From Bacillota bacterium (GTDB lineage Bacteria > Bacillota > Clostridia > Peptostreptococcales > Natronincolaceae): DNA of 30,522 bases. The first letter of the stretch is position 1. Each line of letters opens with the position of its first letter. A program made the translations under genes and the position numbers. The notes under the pieces are model-generated. The model did no database searches and was not told where the DNA came from. It saw nothing but the letters and a program-made list of their open reading frames with translations. Of this stretch, positions 1 through 8,222 are shown piece by piece. The stretch spans positions 1 through 30,522 of the forward strand of contig JAEWHG010000170.1 of NCBI GenBank assembly GCA_023387935.1, in the 5' to 3' direction.

Positions 1-30
1 TAGCACATTCTTTGCTTTAGACCAATCCAT
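1..30 (-). CDS. yycI: YycI (WalI) regulatory protein, N-terminal fragment
   Basis: Ten codons read MDWSKAKNVL before the window edge. An MDWSK-type start is characteristic of YycI, the membrane protein that acts with YycH to modulate the WalK sensor kinase. A GGTGA ribosome binding site lies about 7 nt upstream of the ATG, and the gene starts 16 bp after the yycH stop, as expected in a walRK-yycHI operon. Only the cytoplasmic N-terminus is visible, so the call rests on this short motif plus position. Confidence 0.72.
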   Translation of the reverse strand, partial: MDWSKAKNVL

Positions 31-46
31 AGGATTTCACCATCCA

Positions 47-1513
47 TTAATTTAAGGTAACACTATTAATAAGTTCTCCTGTATAACTATCAAAATAATA
101 CGTATCCCCTTTTATTTTGATCCTCCAACTAGGCTTTAGTAGTTGTCCTTTTGACTCCTCTACAGTATCAAAATAAACCATTCTTACTTCTTCTATATTC
201 TTTAATATTTCGAATATCTTTTCACTAACGTTCATTTCTTCGCCTGATTGAGTTTCTGTGTTAAAATACTGTAGTTCAAAATCTTCAATGTTCTTTTCAA
301 TTATGTCTGGAAAATATAAAACAGACTGCTCTGGGGTAACACCCTGCATATCCATAACATTCCGTACTAAGCTTCTATAGGTCTTTACCTTATTCCCATA
401 AACCTCTACCTCTATAGGATATTCTAACTCGTCACTATTAAAGTCTACAGGATATCCCCCTATACGGTAGCCAAAACTAAATAGGTATCCTGTATTTTCA
501 TCAGATTCACCAAAGGAAATTTCTTTAATATCCCTTAAATAAGTACTGTCTGGAAATTCTCCTTTTTGGGATATAAAATTTATAGCTGCATCTAAGGAAG
601 TTACCACATTCGTACTAGAAATATTTCCAATTTCTTCTTTGTATTCAAGGACTCCTTTGCTACTAATACGAACACTTTTTTCACCGTATCCATAGATATA
701 AACAACAGCACCACTAGTCTCTTTAACTGTTTTTACAAAATCAAAATTCTCGTTAAAGAATTTTTTTGAGCTCTCTATTAACATAGACTCATCTTCAATA
801 TTAATTCCGCTCTTAACAAATGTTTGAGTGGCAGAAACAGCGTAATTAATAGGCATAGGAGTATAGTTTCCGTCAGATTCATCAAAAAGCGAATAAATAT
901 ATGGATGATATTTAATATATTCCACCTTTTCTAGCTCGTCTATGAAATTAGCTAAAGATAGATTTTCTTCATACTTTGAAAGTTTAACCTGAAATATATT
1001 CTCTTCGCTATCCACAATATATATAATTCCTCTATTAAAAGCAGGAATTAATATTCTATTTATTCCATTTATATTTCTAATAATTTTATTTTCAAAGGAA
1101 TCGAAAACAGAAGACACTAAAATAGTAGGCATGTTTTCAGGGAACTCTAACTCTACAGCCTTTAAAGTATTGCCTTGTGTATATTCTTCTTTTGTAATTT
1201 GAGTTATTTCTGGATCTCCTAAAAAATAATCCTCAAGAATATCTTTACTCTCATCCCAAACAAAATCCAAGTTAGAGGATAAAACAGTATAATAATTTTT
1301 TTTCCTATTGCCTGCTCCAAAGCTAACAATAATTGTTTTTGGTGATATTACATTTTTACGGACTTCTGCAACAGTCACGCTGTTTTCTTTTCCACTTTTA
1401 GTTTTAGTTGTCAATATTTCAATTGGAGATGGGAACCATAGCTGTTGCACTAACAAAATGCTCATAGCTACTAAAATTGAAAGAATTAGGGTTTTAAATT
1501 TTTCCCTATTCAT
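47..1513 (-). CDS. yycH: YycH (WalH) family regulator of WalRK
   Basis: A 488-residue protein with one N-terminal membrane segment (about residues 6-24) and a long extracytoplasmic part. It ends in a YycI/YycH-like domain with the motif SWRIKIKGDTYYFDSYTGEL. In Bacillus, YycH and YycI sit in the membrane next to WalK and tune its activity. The start is taken as the ATG at 1513, not the in-frame GTG at 1522, because a TTGGAG ribosome binding site lies 8 nt before the ATG and overlaps the GTG. It follows the unknown secreted gene by 17 bp and precedes yycI by 16 bp, so it is co-transcribed with them. The family call comes from position, topology and the C-terminal motif; overall similarity across this family is low. 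Confidence 0.82.
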   Translation of the reverse strand: MNREKFKTLILSILVAMSILLVQQLWFPSPIEILTTKTKSGKENSVTVAEVRKNVISPKTIIVSFGAGNRKKNYYTVLSSNLDFVWDESKDILEDYFLGDPEITQITKEEYTQGNTLKAVELEFPENMPTILVSSVFDSFENKIIRNINGINRILIPAFNRGIIYIVDSEENIFQVKLSKYEENLSLANFIDELEKVEYIKYHPYIYSLFDESDGNYTPMPINYAVSATQTFVKSGINIEDESMLIESSKKFFNENFDFVKTVKETSGAVVYIYGYGEKSVRISSKGVLEYKEEIGNISSTNVVTSLDAAINFISQKGEFPDSTYLRDIKEISFGESDENTGYLFSFGYRIGGYPVDFNSDELEYPIEVEVYGNKVKTYRSLVRNVMDMQGVTPEQSVLYFPDIIEKNIEDFELQYFNTETQSGEEMNVSEKIFEILKNIEEVRMVYFDTVEESKGQLLKPSWRIKIKGDTYYFDSYTGELINSVTLN

Positions 1514-1530
1514 ACGAATCACTCCAAGCC

Positions 1531-2037
1531 CTATGGTCTTTTCCCTACACCTAGAGTAGATTGGTTAACAATTTGCTCTATCATCTGCTTTAACTCTTCC
1601 ACATTCAAGACTTTTACATGTCTAACAATACTATCCGTCAATCCATCTTTGTATTCTGCAGTAAACTCAATTTTATTTAATCCAGACTTTAATTCTATAT
1701 CCGCCCATCCCATTTGTATTTCCCCAATTGTTACTTCAATTGGGTCATGGGAAAGTACATAATCTTCCTCTTTTTCATCCTTACTAGAATTATGATAAAC
1801 CTCTATAGATACTTTTGTATCCTTAGGAGCCTTAAAAGTTAGAACTAAATTTTTATCGCTGGTAACAAAATCCTTTTCTGGAATAACTACTTCAAATGAT
1901 TGTTTGGCAGCTTCTATCTCTTTATTTGCACCTTTTTCATTAACTGTATTTTTATTAATAGGAGTTGCGTAAGCTAACATATTAGATGCTCCTAATATGG
2001 TACAAATGATTGTACTTGCAACTATTTTTTTTATCAT
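1531..2037 (-). CDS. secreted protein of unknown function in the walRK operon
   Basis: A 168-residue protein with a Sec-type signal peptide: KK at residues 3-4, a hydrophobic core to about residue 20, then AYA before the likely cleavage site near residue 24. There is no second membrane segment or lipobox. The mature part is acidic and beta-rich, with alternating segments such as LVLTFKAP and KVSIEVYH, suggestive of an Ig-like sandwich followed by a helix near residues 142-155. I do not recognise the family. The start at 2037 is chosen because an exact AGGAGG lies 6 nt upstream; a longer in-frame reading to 2079 has no such site. The gene sits between walK and yycH and has a perfect WalR-type box upstream, so it may be a feedback or effector component of the Wal system (inference). 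Confidence 0.72.
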   Translation of the reverse strand: MIKKIVASTIICTILGASNMLAYATPINKNTVNEKGANKEIEAAKQSFEVVIPEKDFVTSDKNLVLTFKAPKDTKVSIEVYHNSSKDEKEEDYVLSHDPIEVTIGEIQMGWADIELKSGLNKIEFTAEYKDGLTDSIVRHVKVLNVEELKQMIEQIVNQSTLGVGKRP

Positions 2038-2077
2038 ATTAATTCCTCCTGTAAAACTACTATATGAATTCTCTTTC

Positions 2078-2110
2078 ATTGTATATAATTTATATTACAA
2101 TCATATTACA
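2078..2110 (-). promoter_or_regulatory. WalR-type box with candidate promoter
   Basis: On the minus strand TGTAAT-N5-TGTAAT occupies 2110-2094, an exact match to the known WalR consensus TGTWAH-N5-TGTWAH. A candidate -10, TACAAT, lies at 2083-2078, which puts the box over the -35 region, as expected for an activated promoter. It points toward the secreted-protein gene starting at 2037 and suggests an internal promoter for that gene, yycH and yycI. The box match is seen directly; its use is inferred. Confidence 0.6.
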
Positions 2111-2174
2111 ATGAAATTAAATTTAAATTACATGTTGTTAGTTTATTGATTCAGGAAAAATGCATAAAGTCTAG

Positions 2175-3989
2175 TTAAGCCTCTTGTAGTGCCACGTCTA
2201 ATATAGGTAATTTAATACAAACTTCCGTTCCTTTGCCTTCATCACTAAATATTTCAATAGTACCATGGTGGGCTTCTACTATTTGCTGTGCAATTGATAA
2301 TCCAAGCCCTGTACCACCTAGTTCTCTAGACCTTGCCTTATCTACTCTATAGAAACGTTCGAAAATTCTTGGTAAATCTTCTTTAGGTATTCCAATACCA
2401 TTATCCTTAATTCTTAGTTCCACAACACCATCATAGTTTAAAAGATCAATATTAATCTTCCCACCCTCAGGAGTATACTTAATGCAATTACTCAATATAT
2501 TTAGGATTACTTGCTCTACTCTATCCTCATCTGCATAAACATTAATTGGCTCCTCAGATAAATCTGAAATTATTTCTTGGTTCTTATTTTTTGCAGAAAC
2601 TTTTAATTTAAGCATAGTTTTTTCAATAATTTTATTTAAATTTGTGGCCTTTTTATTCCAATTGGATTGCTGATAATCTAGGTTTGATAGCTGCAACAAA
2701 TCTCTAACTAATCTAGCCATTCTTTCAGCCTCACTATCTACCACCTGTAGAAAATTTGTAGATAGCTCCTTATTATCTAAAACTCCATCCAATAATGTTT
2801 CTGTATAGCTTTTTATCGTAGTCAAAGGAGTTTTTAGCTCATGGGAAACATTAGCAACAAATTCTTTTCGCATATTTTCTAGCTTTTGATTATTCGTTAC
2901 GTCTTGAAGCACTAAAATAATACCACCTAGTTCACCGTTTTGGTCCATAAATGGTGCATAGCTAGCTTCTAATATGACTCCATTACCTACATTGATCATT
3001 TTGTGTCCTGCTAAACAATCGGTTCCATCTAAAAGCTCTTCTATTTTTAATTGTTCATCACAACCACTAAAAATTTCGTTAAAGCTGCTACCCATAGAGG
3101 TGTTAGAATCTATTTTTAACATTTTTCTAGCCATCGGATTAACATGGATAATTTCGCCATCCTTTGTTGTAGCTATAAGTCCATCAGCCATATATGTAAT
3201 AATAGTATCTAACTTTTGCTTTTCACTACGTACTTCCTGTAAAACTGCTTTTAATCTTGATGTTAAATAGTTAAACATACTAGCAAGCTGTCCGATTTCA
3301 TCATCAGACCGAACCTCAACTGTCTGTTCAAAATCACCCTTTGCCATTTGTTCTGCCTTAATCGTCACATCATTAATAGGCCCTGTAATACTTTTAGCTA
3401 TCAAATAACCCAGTATAATGGTAATAAATAGAGCTAAAAAGGTAGCTTTCAATATAATTGTTCTAGATTCATCTAGGGTTTTATAAATATCCTCTAAATT
3501 ACTCTTCAAGTAAATAGCTCCTGCAACACGATTATTTTCATCATGGATAGGGACTACCATATGCTTAGAGCTGTTGAGCTTATTTTCCTCATCAATACTA
3601 TCTCTTTCTGCTATTTTTCCGTTAAAAGCAGTTAAAATCAAATCCGCCTCTAAAAATTGTGTAGCGTTTGCTTTGTCTTTTTCCCTCATGTATGATGGAT
3701 TAGTACTAAAAATAATAGAAAAATTTTTATCCTTTTTAATTATTGTAATTCCCATGCCCATCTGCTCATAGCTTCTAATGGTATCCTCTACGTCATCAGG
3801 ATTATTTTGCCAATCAATAGCCTTTAATGAAGTATTGACTGTATTTGCTAAGCTTGATAAATTATCCCTAACAACTCCTAAATGGTATTCTTCAAACTGT
3901 TGCATCAGAAATATTCCTATAATAACCATTGCCATAAACACTAGAAGAAAATAGATGGTGATAAACTTCCATCTAATGCTTTTAAACAT
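2175..3989 (-). CDS. walK: WalK (VicK/YycG) sensor histidine kinase
   Basis: A 604-residue membrane kinase that senses cell-wall state and phosphorylates WalR. Visible order: TM1 (about 10-30), extracellular sensor loop (31-178), TM2 (180-198), HAMP (199-250), PAS (about 255-365), HisKA with H-box VSHELKTPL and phospho-acceptor His383, and an HATPase domain with the N-box near Asn497/Asn501, DNGIGIP (529-535) and GGTGLGL (558-564). This architecture and length are those of WalK in low-GC Gram-positives. The start at 3989 has AGGAGG upstream. Only 2 nt separate it from the walR stop codon, so translation is probably coupled. Confidence 0.95.
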   Translation of the reverse strand: MFKSIRWKFITIYFLLVFMAMVIIGIFLMQQFEEYHLGVVRDNLSSLANTVNTSLKAIDWQNNPDDVEDTIRSYEQMGMGITIIKKDKNFSIIFSTNPSYMREKDKANATQFLEADLILTAFNGKIAERDSIDEENKLNSSKHMVVPIHDENNRVAGAIYLKSNLEDIYKTLDESRTIILKATFLALFITIILGYLIAKSITGPINDVTIKAEQMAKGDFEQTVEVRSDDEIGQLASMFNYLTSRLKAVLQEVRSEKQKLDTIITYMADGLIATTKDGEIIHVNPMARKMLKIDSNTSMGSSFNEIFSGCDEQLKIEELLDGTDCLAGHKMINVGNGVILEASYAPFMDQNGELGGIILVLQDVTNNQKLENMRKEFVANVSHELKTPLTTIKSYTETLLDGVLDNKELSTNFLQVVDSEAERMARLVRDLLQLSNLDYQQSNWNKKATNLNKIIEKTMLKLKVSAKNKNQEIISDLSEEPINVYADEDRVEQVILNILSNCIKYTPEGGKINIDLLNYDGVVELRIKDNGIGIPKEDLPRIFERFYRVDKARSRELGGTGLGLSIAQQIVEAHHGTIEIFSDEGKGTEVCIKLPILDVALQEA

Positions 3990-3991
3990 TA

Positions 3992-4681
3992 TTAAACCCT
4001 CCTGAAGTAGTAGCCTACGCCTCGTTTTGTCATAATATATTCAGGGCTTGCAGAGTTATCCTCTACCTTTTCTCTTAACCTTCTTACAGTTACATCTACA
4101 GTCCGTATGTCTCCATAGTATTCGTAACCCCATACCTGCTTTAAAAGCTGTTCCCTAGTAAATACTTGCTCAGCTTGAAGAGCCAAAAATTTTAGAAGCT
4201 CAAATTCTCTAGAAGTAAGTTCTATTACATTACTGTTTTTTCTTACTTCGTATTTTGTAAAATCTATCACTATACTGCCTGTAGTAAAGATTCCCTCTAA
4301 ATTGTTCCCTGCATTATTTTCATTCCTTCTAAGATTAGCCTTAACTCTTGCTAGTAGCTCCCTCATTCCGAAAGGCTTTGTAATATAATCGTCAGCTCCC
4401 ATTTCTAAACCAAGAACCTTATCAACCTCTTCTTCTTTAGCAGTTAGCATTAATATTGGAACTACTGAGCTTTCTCTAATTTTTCTACACACTTGAAAGC
4501 CATCTAGTTTAGGTAACATTACATCTAACAAAATCAAATCTGGATTAAGAGTAAGTGCCTTATTCACTCCTTCTTCTCCATCATAAGCAACCAAAACCTT
4601 ATATCCTTCTTTTTCCAAATTAAACTTCACTATATCTGAAATAGGTTTTTCATCCTCAACAATCAAAATATTTTTTGCCAC
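3992..4681 (-). CDS. walR: WalR (VicR/YycF) response regulator
   Basis: A 229-residue OmpR/PhoB-type regulator. The receiver domain (1-120) has the acidic residue Asp10, phospho-acceptor Asp53 in LLLDVMLP, Thr80 and Lys102. The C-terminal winged helix (about 130-229) contains ELTSREFELLKFL and ends VRRLREKVE...KRGVGYYF. In relatives it controls autolysin and cell-wall genes through TGTWAH-N5-TGTWAH boxes, two of which are found in this window. The start codon is GTG with AGGTGA 7 nt upstream. The 75-bp gap to the upstream peptidase gene shows no convincing promoter or terminator, so walR is probably the second gene of the operon. Confidence 0.95.
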   Translation of the reverse strand: MAKNILIVEDEKPISDIVKFNLEKEGYKVLVAYDGEEGVNKALTLNPDLILLDVMLPKLDGFQVCRKIRESSVVPILMLTAKEEEVDKVLGLEMGADDYITKPFGMRELLARVKANLRRNENNAGNNLEGIFTTGSIVIDFTKYEVRKNSNVIELTSREFELLKFLALQAEQVFTREQLLKQVWGYEYYGDIRTVDVTVRRLREKVEDNSASPEYIMTKRGVGYYFRRV

Positions 4682-4756
4682 GATGCAATCACCTCATATT
4701 AGTTAATTAATTGACTATTTTAAACTTTCTATTTTAATTCTGTTTTTCCTTCTTAA

Positions 4757-5566
4757 CTACTGAAATAAATATAAAAATTCATCAAAATCATGTCCATCTC
4801 CTAGAGAAGAAATGATTTCCATTAATTTGTCCAGTCCATGATTTTCTACTAAGGTTCTAACCAACCTAAAAGATTTTGTATAAGCCTCATACTGATTTAG
4901 ACTTGAAAACTGTGAATTTAGTTCCTCTATTGTATAGTTTTTTTCTAGAAAAACAACTTCCCTACCCCATTCATAGCCATCAATCATATATTCGAAGTAT
5001 AAGCTTACCCCTTCTGTAAACCACATAGGAAAATTCCCCCTACTAGCATGATCCGTAAAAAGATGTACTAGTTCATGGAGCATAGGTCCTTCAAAATAAA
5101 ATTTGTATTCTAGTTCTTCTGTTTCGTCTACCCAAAGTTTAGGATTTGCAATATGAATACTATCTCCATAGTAAACACCCATAGGTGGATTACCTTTACT
5201 TAGCATTGTAGTACTCATCATTAAGTCAGTATCATTGTATATTACAATCAATATTTTATCAGTAGATTCGTATTGAAAAATTTCAGTAATCTGTCTATAT
5301 TTATCATCAGCTGTACTTATAATCAAATCTAGAGTATCACTATCTATATCTTCATACCTAAAAATAAAAGTATCGGTTTCTACTTCGTTAAAATTACGAG
5401 TTCTATATAATACAATCCTATTTTCTATATCTCTAATTAAAGGCCTTATGGCCCCAACAAATCCAAAACTACTTACCGTATAAATTGAAACTAACCATAT
5501 ACATAGTAGAAAAAGAATAAATAAGGTTTTAAAATTATATACTTTACTTCTTCTTTCCAACATCAT
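4757..5566 (-). CDS. membrane-anchored peptidase MA-like metallopeptidase
   Basis: A 269-residue protein. One N-terminal membrane helix (about residues 13-35) is followed by an extracytoplasmic zinc-peptidase domain with the HExxH motif HELVH at 164-168 and a third-ligand candidate, Glu185, in MWFTEGV. This is the peptidase MA-like gluzincin arrangement, with all catalytic residues present. The start is placed at the ATG at 5566, because an AAGGGGTGA site precedes it at suitable spacing; the in-frame GTG at 5575 lies inside that site. It is the first gene of the unit leading into walRK, which suggests a role in envelope processing. The substrate is unknown. Confidence 0.8.
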   Translation of the reverse strand: MMLERRSKVYNFKTLFILFLLCIWLVSIYTVSSFGFVGAIRPLIRDIENRIVLYRTRNFNEVETDTFIFRYEDIDSDTLDLIISTADDKYRQITEIFQYESTDKILIVIYNDTDLMMSTTMLSKGNPPMGVYYGDSIHIANPKLWVDETEELEYKFYFEGPMLHELVHLFTDHASRGNFPMWFTEGVSLYFEYMIDGYEWGREVVFLEKNYTIEELNSQFSSLNQYEAYTKSFRLVRTLVENHGLDKLMEIISSLGDGHDFDEFLYLFQ

Positions 5567-5602
5567 AAATATCACCCCTTTTTAAGTTATCCCATAGCTA
5601 AG

Positions 5603-5634
5603 AGTTCAGCTGGTGTTAAAACTCCATCTAAACT
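5603..5634 (-). promoter_or_regulatory. hairpin in the 5' leader of the peptidase-walRK operon
   Basis: On the minus strand an imperfect 11-bp stem, AGTTTAGATGG paired with CCAGCTGAACT (one G-U pair, one mismatch), closes a 10-nt loop. It lies between the candidate promoter and the ribosome binding site of the peptidase gene. It has no U-tract, so it is not an obvious terminator. I recognise no riboswitch class here. Confidence 0.35.
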
Positions 5635-5668
5635 GAGCCTTGTTTATGTAAGGGGGTATAGCTTTTAT

Positions 5669-5677
5669 ATTATATCA
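5669..5677 (-). promoter_or_regulatory. candidate extended -10 promoter
   Basis: The minus strand reads TGATATAAT, an extended -10 (TGnTATAAT), with no good -35. It would start a leader of about 95 nt in front of the peptidase-walR-walK operon. The rest of the divergent region (5567-5845) shows no clear promoter for the plus-strand protease. Confidence 0.4.
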
Positions 5678-5845
5678 TATTGATATACAAATCTCTATAA
5701 ATGAAGCCTTAGGAATATATACCATTAATTAAATATACTCCTTATTTTTCTATCACCTCTTTTATACTTCTGCATAATTTATAAATATAGAAGTTCAAAA
5801 AAGTCGTATGACGCTGTGACGTCAAATATAAAAGGGGGACATAAT

Positions 5846-7123
5846 GTGTTTGGATATAGAAATATTGTAGAAGATTTAGTAGTGGAACGACTATTGATGT
5901 CAAACGAAGATGGGCTTCCAATTATTATATCAGGCAAGGATTGCAACTGTGATGATTTAGAAAGCTTTGTAGCTAGAATGGGAGGAAAAGTTAAATATAA
6001 GTTACCCATTATTAATTCTGTAGCGGCCTATGTGCCATCTCTAAGTGTTAAAAGTATGGCAATGGATCGCGTAACTGAAAAAATCTACTTAGACGATGTT
6101 GCCTATAAGCTAATGGATATTGCTTCTGTTACCGTAGGATCTGATTTTGCTAATGAAAATGGTTTGACTGGAAAAAATATTTCTATTGCTGTTTTAGATA
6201 CTGGAGTATTTCCTCATAAGGATTTGACTACCCCAAATAGCAGAATTATCGGCTTTAAGGATTTTGTAGGCGAAAAGACTGAACCTTATGATGATGACGG
6301 TCACGGAACTCATGTAGCAGGTATTGTTGCAGGTAATGGATTTTCTTCAAAGGGAAGGTACATGGGCGTTGCCCCAGATTCTAATATTGTAGGCGTAAAG
6401 GTTTTAGGGGGCGACGGTGGTGGAAGTATTTCAGACGTAATCGCAGGTGTTCAATGGACCATTGATAACAAAAATAGATATAATATTAAGGTTATGACAT
6501 TGTCCCTTGGAACAAAACCTAAGGGCAACCACGCAGATGATCCTTTATGTAAAGCTGTAAATGCCGCTGTAGATTCTGGGATTACAGTAGTCGTAGCAGC
6601 TGGTAATAGTGGTCCTAATGCATCTACCATAACCTCTCCTGCAATAAGCCCTAAGGTAATTACAGTTGGCGCTTGTGATGATAGAAAAACTTCTTCATCT
6701 AATAGTATTGGTATTCCAGATTTTTCTAGCCGCGGACCTACGCCAGAGGGCTTAAAAAAACCAGATATTTTAGCGCCTGGTGTAGGCATTAACTCTTTAG
6801 CAAATAAGCAAAGTGAATACCATACTTTATCAGGAACATCGATGGCAACACCAATAGTTGCTGGTTGTGTAGCTTTGCTATATGAAAATAATCCTAATAT
6901 TACTCCTTCACAGGTAAAGGATGTACTTACATCTAATGCTCGTAATTTAGGCCTAGGAGCTGATGAACAAGGGTTTGGCTTATTAAATATTAAAAGTATA
7001 GTTAATAAAATAGAGCCTATAAAAAAACCTAGTAAAACCTATAACAATAATTCCAGTAGCTCACTTTCATCGAATAACGTGTTTTTAATAATTTTAATAG
7101 TTATTATTTTGCTGATCCTATAA
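5846..7123 (+). CDS. subtilisin-like (S8) serine protease, AprX-like, with C-terminal membrane segment
   Basis: A 425-residue subtilase with a complete active site: Asp118 (AVLDTGV), His153 (DGHGTHVAG), oxyanion Asn254 (AAGNSG) and Ser332 (SGTSMATP). The first ~90 residues look like a propeptide or inhibitor-like region. There is no N-terminal signal peptide, as in the intracellular AprX-type subtilases; the MFGY start also recalls AprX. Unusually, the C-terminus is a Ser/Asn-rich linker (about 398-411) followed by a purely hydrophobic tail (about 412-425), which could be a tail anchor. The GTG at 5846 is preferred because AGGGGG lies 7 nt upstream; an in-frame GTG at 5816 lacks such a site. 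It is divergent from the walRK operon. Confidence 0.88.
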   Translation: MFGYRNIVEDLVVERLLMSNEDGLPIIISGKDCNCDDLESFVARMGGKVKYKLPIINSVAAYVPSLSVKSMAMDRVTEKIYLDDVAYKLMDIASVTVGSDFANENGLTGKNISIAVLDTGVFPHKDLTTPNSRIIGFKDFVGEKTEPYDDDGHGTHVAGIVAGNGFSSKGRYMGVAPDSNIVGVKVLGGDGGGSISDVIAGVQWTIDNKNRYNIKVMTLSLGTKPKGNHADDPLCKAVNAAVDSGITVVVAAGNSGPNASTITSPAISPKVITVGACDDRKTSSSNSIGIPDFSSRGPTPEGLKKPDILAPGVGINSLANKQSEYHTLSGTSMATPIVAGCVALLYENNPNITPSQVKDVLTSNARNLGLGADEQGFGLLNIKSIVNKIEPIKKPSKTYNNNSSSSLSSNNVFLIILIVIILLIL

Positions 7124-7172
7124 AAATAAAAAGCACCCTATTATTTGGAGATTCTCAATGTTGGTTCTGTTG

Positions 7173-7226
7173 GAACATATTATGGAAATTATGACTTGTC
7201 CAAAGTACATAATTTCCCATATGTTC
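7173..7226. repeat. long imperfect inverted repeat between convergent genes
   Basis: The left arm 7173-7193 (GAACATAT...GGAAATTATG) pairs with the right arm 7208-7226 (CATAATTTCC...ATATGTTC), with a 14-nt loop and a small bulge. It lies between the stops of the S8 protease and the dehydrogenase gene, where a bidirectional terminator is expected. A short T-rich stretch follows on the plus strand (about 7237-7248). It could also be the remnant of a small mobile repeat. Confidence 0.5.
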
Positions 7227-7267
7227 AATATATCATTTGTTTTTCTTCTAAACCAATACAATATTTC

Positions 7268-8134
7268 CTATTTATATAATTTACTGATAGCTATAAAGTT
7301 CATATGATCATATTCTTTGCCCATTAAAAACAAATCATGAACTAAATTAGTAAATGGTAGAGGCGTATGATCTACCAGTCCTAATGCTGTTTTTATATCT
7401 TTTCTCATTAAACTCAGTTTAAATCCACCATCAAACTCTTCTTGTTCAAGTTTATCCAGATATCTATTTAACGAATATGAGTTTCCTGAGCTTTTACTTA
7501 TTACATTGTACATAACATCTAGATCAATCCCCTGTTTCTTAGCTACAGAAAACCCTTCTATCAAGCCCATAGTATTGATGGCAATCATCATTTGATTAAT
7601 GGATTTAAGAGCCTTTCCCGTTCCAAGTTTTCCTATATAATAAATATTTTCTGCAAATGCATTTAAAACTCCCTTTATCTCATTAAAAACTTCTTCATTA
7701 CCTGAACCAAATATGGTTAGACTTCCATCTATGGCTCCCTTAACGCCTCCACTAACAGGAGCATCGATTATCTTTACATCTTTCATTAGATACTGTTTTT
7801 CTACTTCAATTACAGTTTCTGGTGAGCATGAAGTCATTTCAAGAATTATAGTGTCTTTTTTAATGTTGCTATAAAATTCTTCATCTAATAGTACAGATTT
7901 TACTTCTTTATCCGATGGCAAAATGCTTATAATCATATCTACATCTATTGGAATTTGGAAAATATTTTCTCGAATTCTTGCACCAAGTGACTCTAGTTCT
8001 TTAATTTTATCTAAAGATTCCTTTTTATCACTATGCTTTGCTATATGAACTTCAAATCCCTGTTTTAAAACATGCTTTGCCATAGGGAACCCCATGGCAC
8101 CTAGCCCTATGAATCCAATCTTCTGAATAGACAT
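7268..8134 (-). CDS. 3-hydroxyisobutyrate-dehydrogenase-family NAD(P) oxidoreductase
   Basis: A 288-residue beta-hydroxyacid dehydrogenase. The N-terminal Rossmann fold begins GFIGLGAMG (residues 7-15). The substrate motif DAPVSGGVKGA is at 124-134, and the catalytic Lys is probably Lys177 in GTGKALKSIN. Relatives oxidise 3-hydroxyisobutyrate or interconvert tartronate semialdehyde and glycerate; the exact substrate cannot be read from sequence. The start has GGAAGGAG about 7 nt upstream. It follows the DMT transporter gene by 88 bp on the same strand, so the two are probably co-transcribed. Confidence 0.88.
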   Translation of the reverse strand: MSIQKIGFIGLGAMGFPMAKHVLKQGFEVHIAKHSDKKESLDKIKELESLGARIRENIFQIPIDVDMIISILPSDKEVKSVLLDEEFYSNIKKDTIILEMTSCSPETVIEVEKQYLMKDVKIIDAPVSGGVKGAIDGSLTIFGSGNEEVFNEIKGVLNAFAENIYYIGKLGTGKALKSINQMMIAINTMGLIEGFSVAKKQGIDLDVMYNVISKSSGNSYSLNRYLDKLEQEEFDGGFKLSLMRKDIKTALGLVDHTPLPFTNLVHDLFLMGKEYDHMNFIAISKLYK

Positions 8135-8222
8135 CTCTAAACTCCTTCCCCTTTTTATATTTTTCTTAATCCTGATGCTTTAAAGTTGTAAAAAATTACG
8201 ATTCATTCTTTCATTTCTTATA

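Noticed and set aside
4711..4739. TTGACT-17-TTAATT on the plus strand
   Set aside because: It points into the antisense of the peptidase gene with no gene downstream; expected by chance in AT-rich DNA.
6451..6789. 112-codon open frame on the minus strand
   Set aside because: Antisense to the subtilase domain with no supporting start site.
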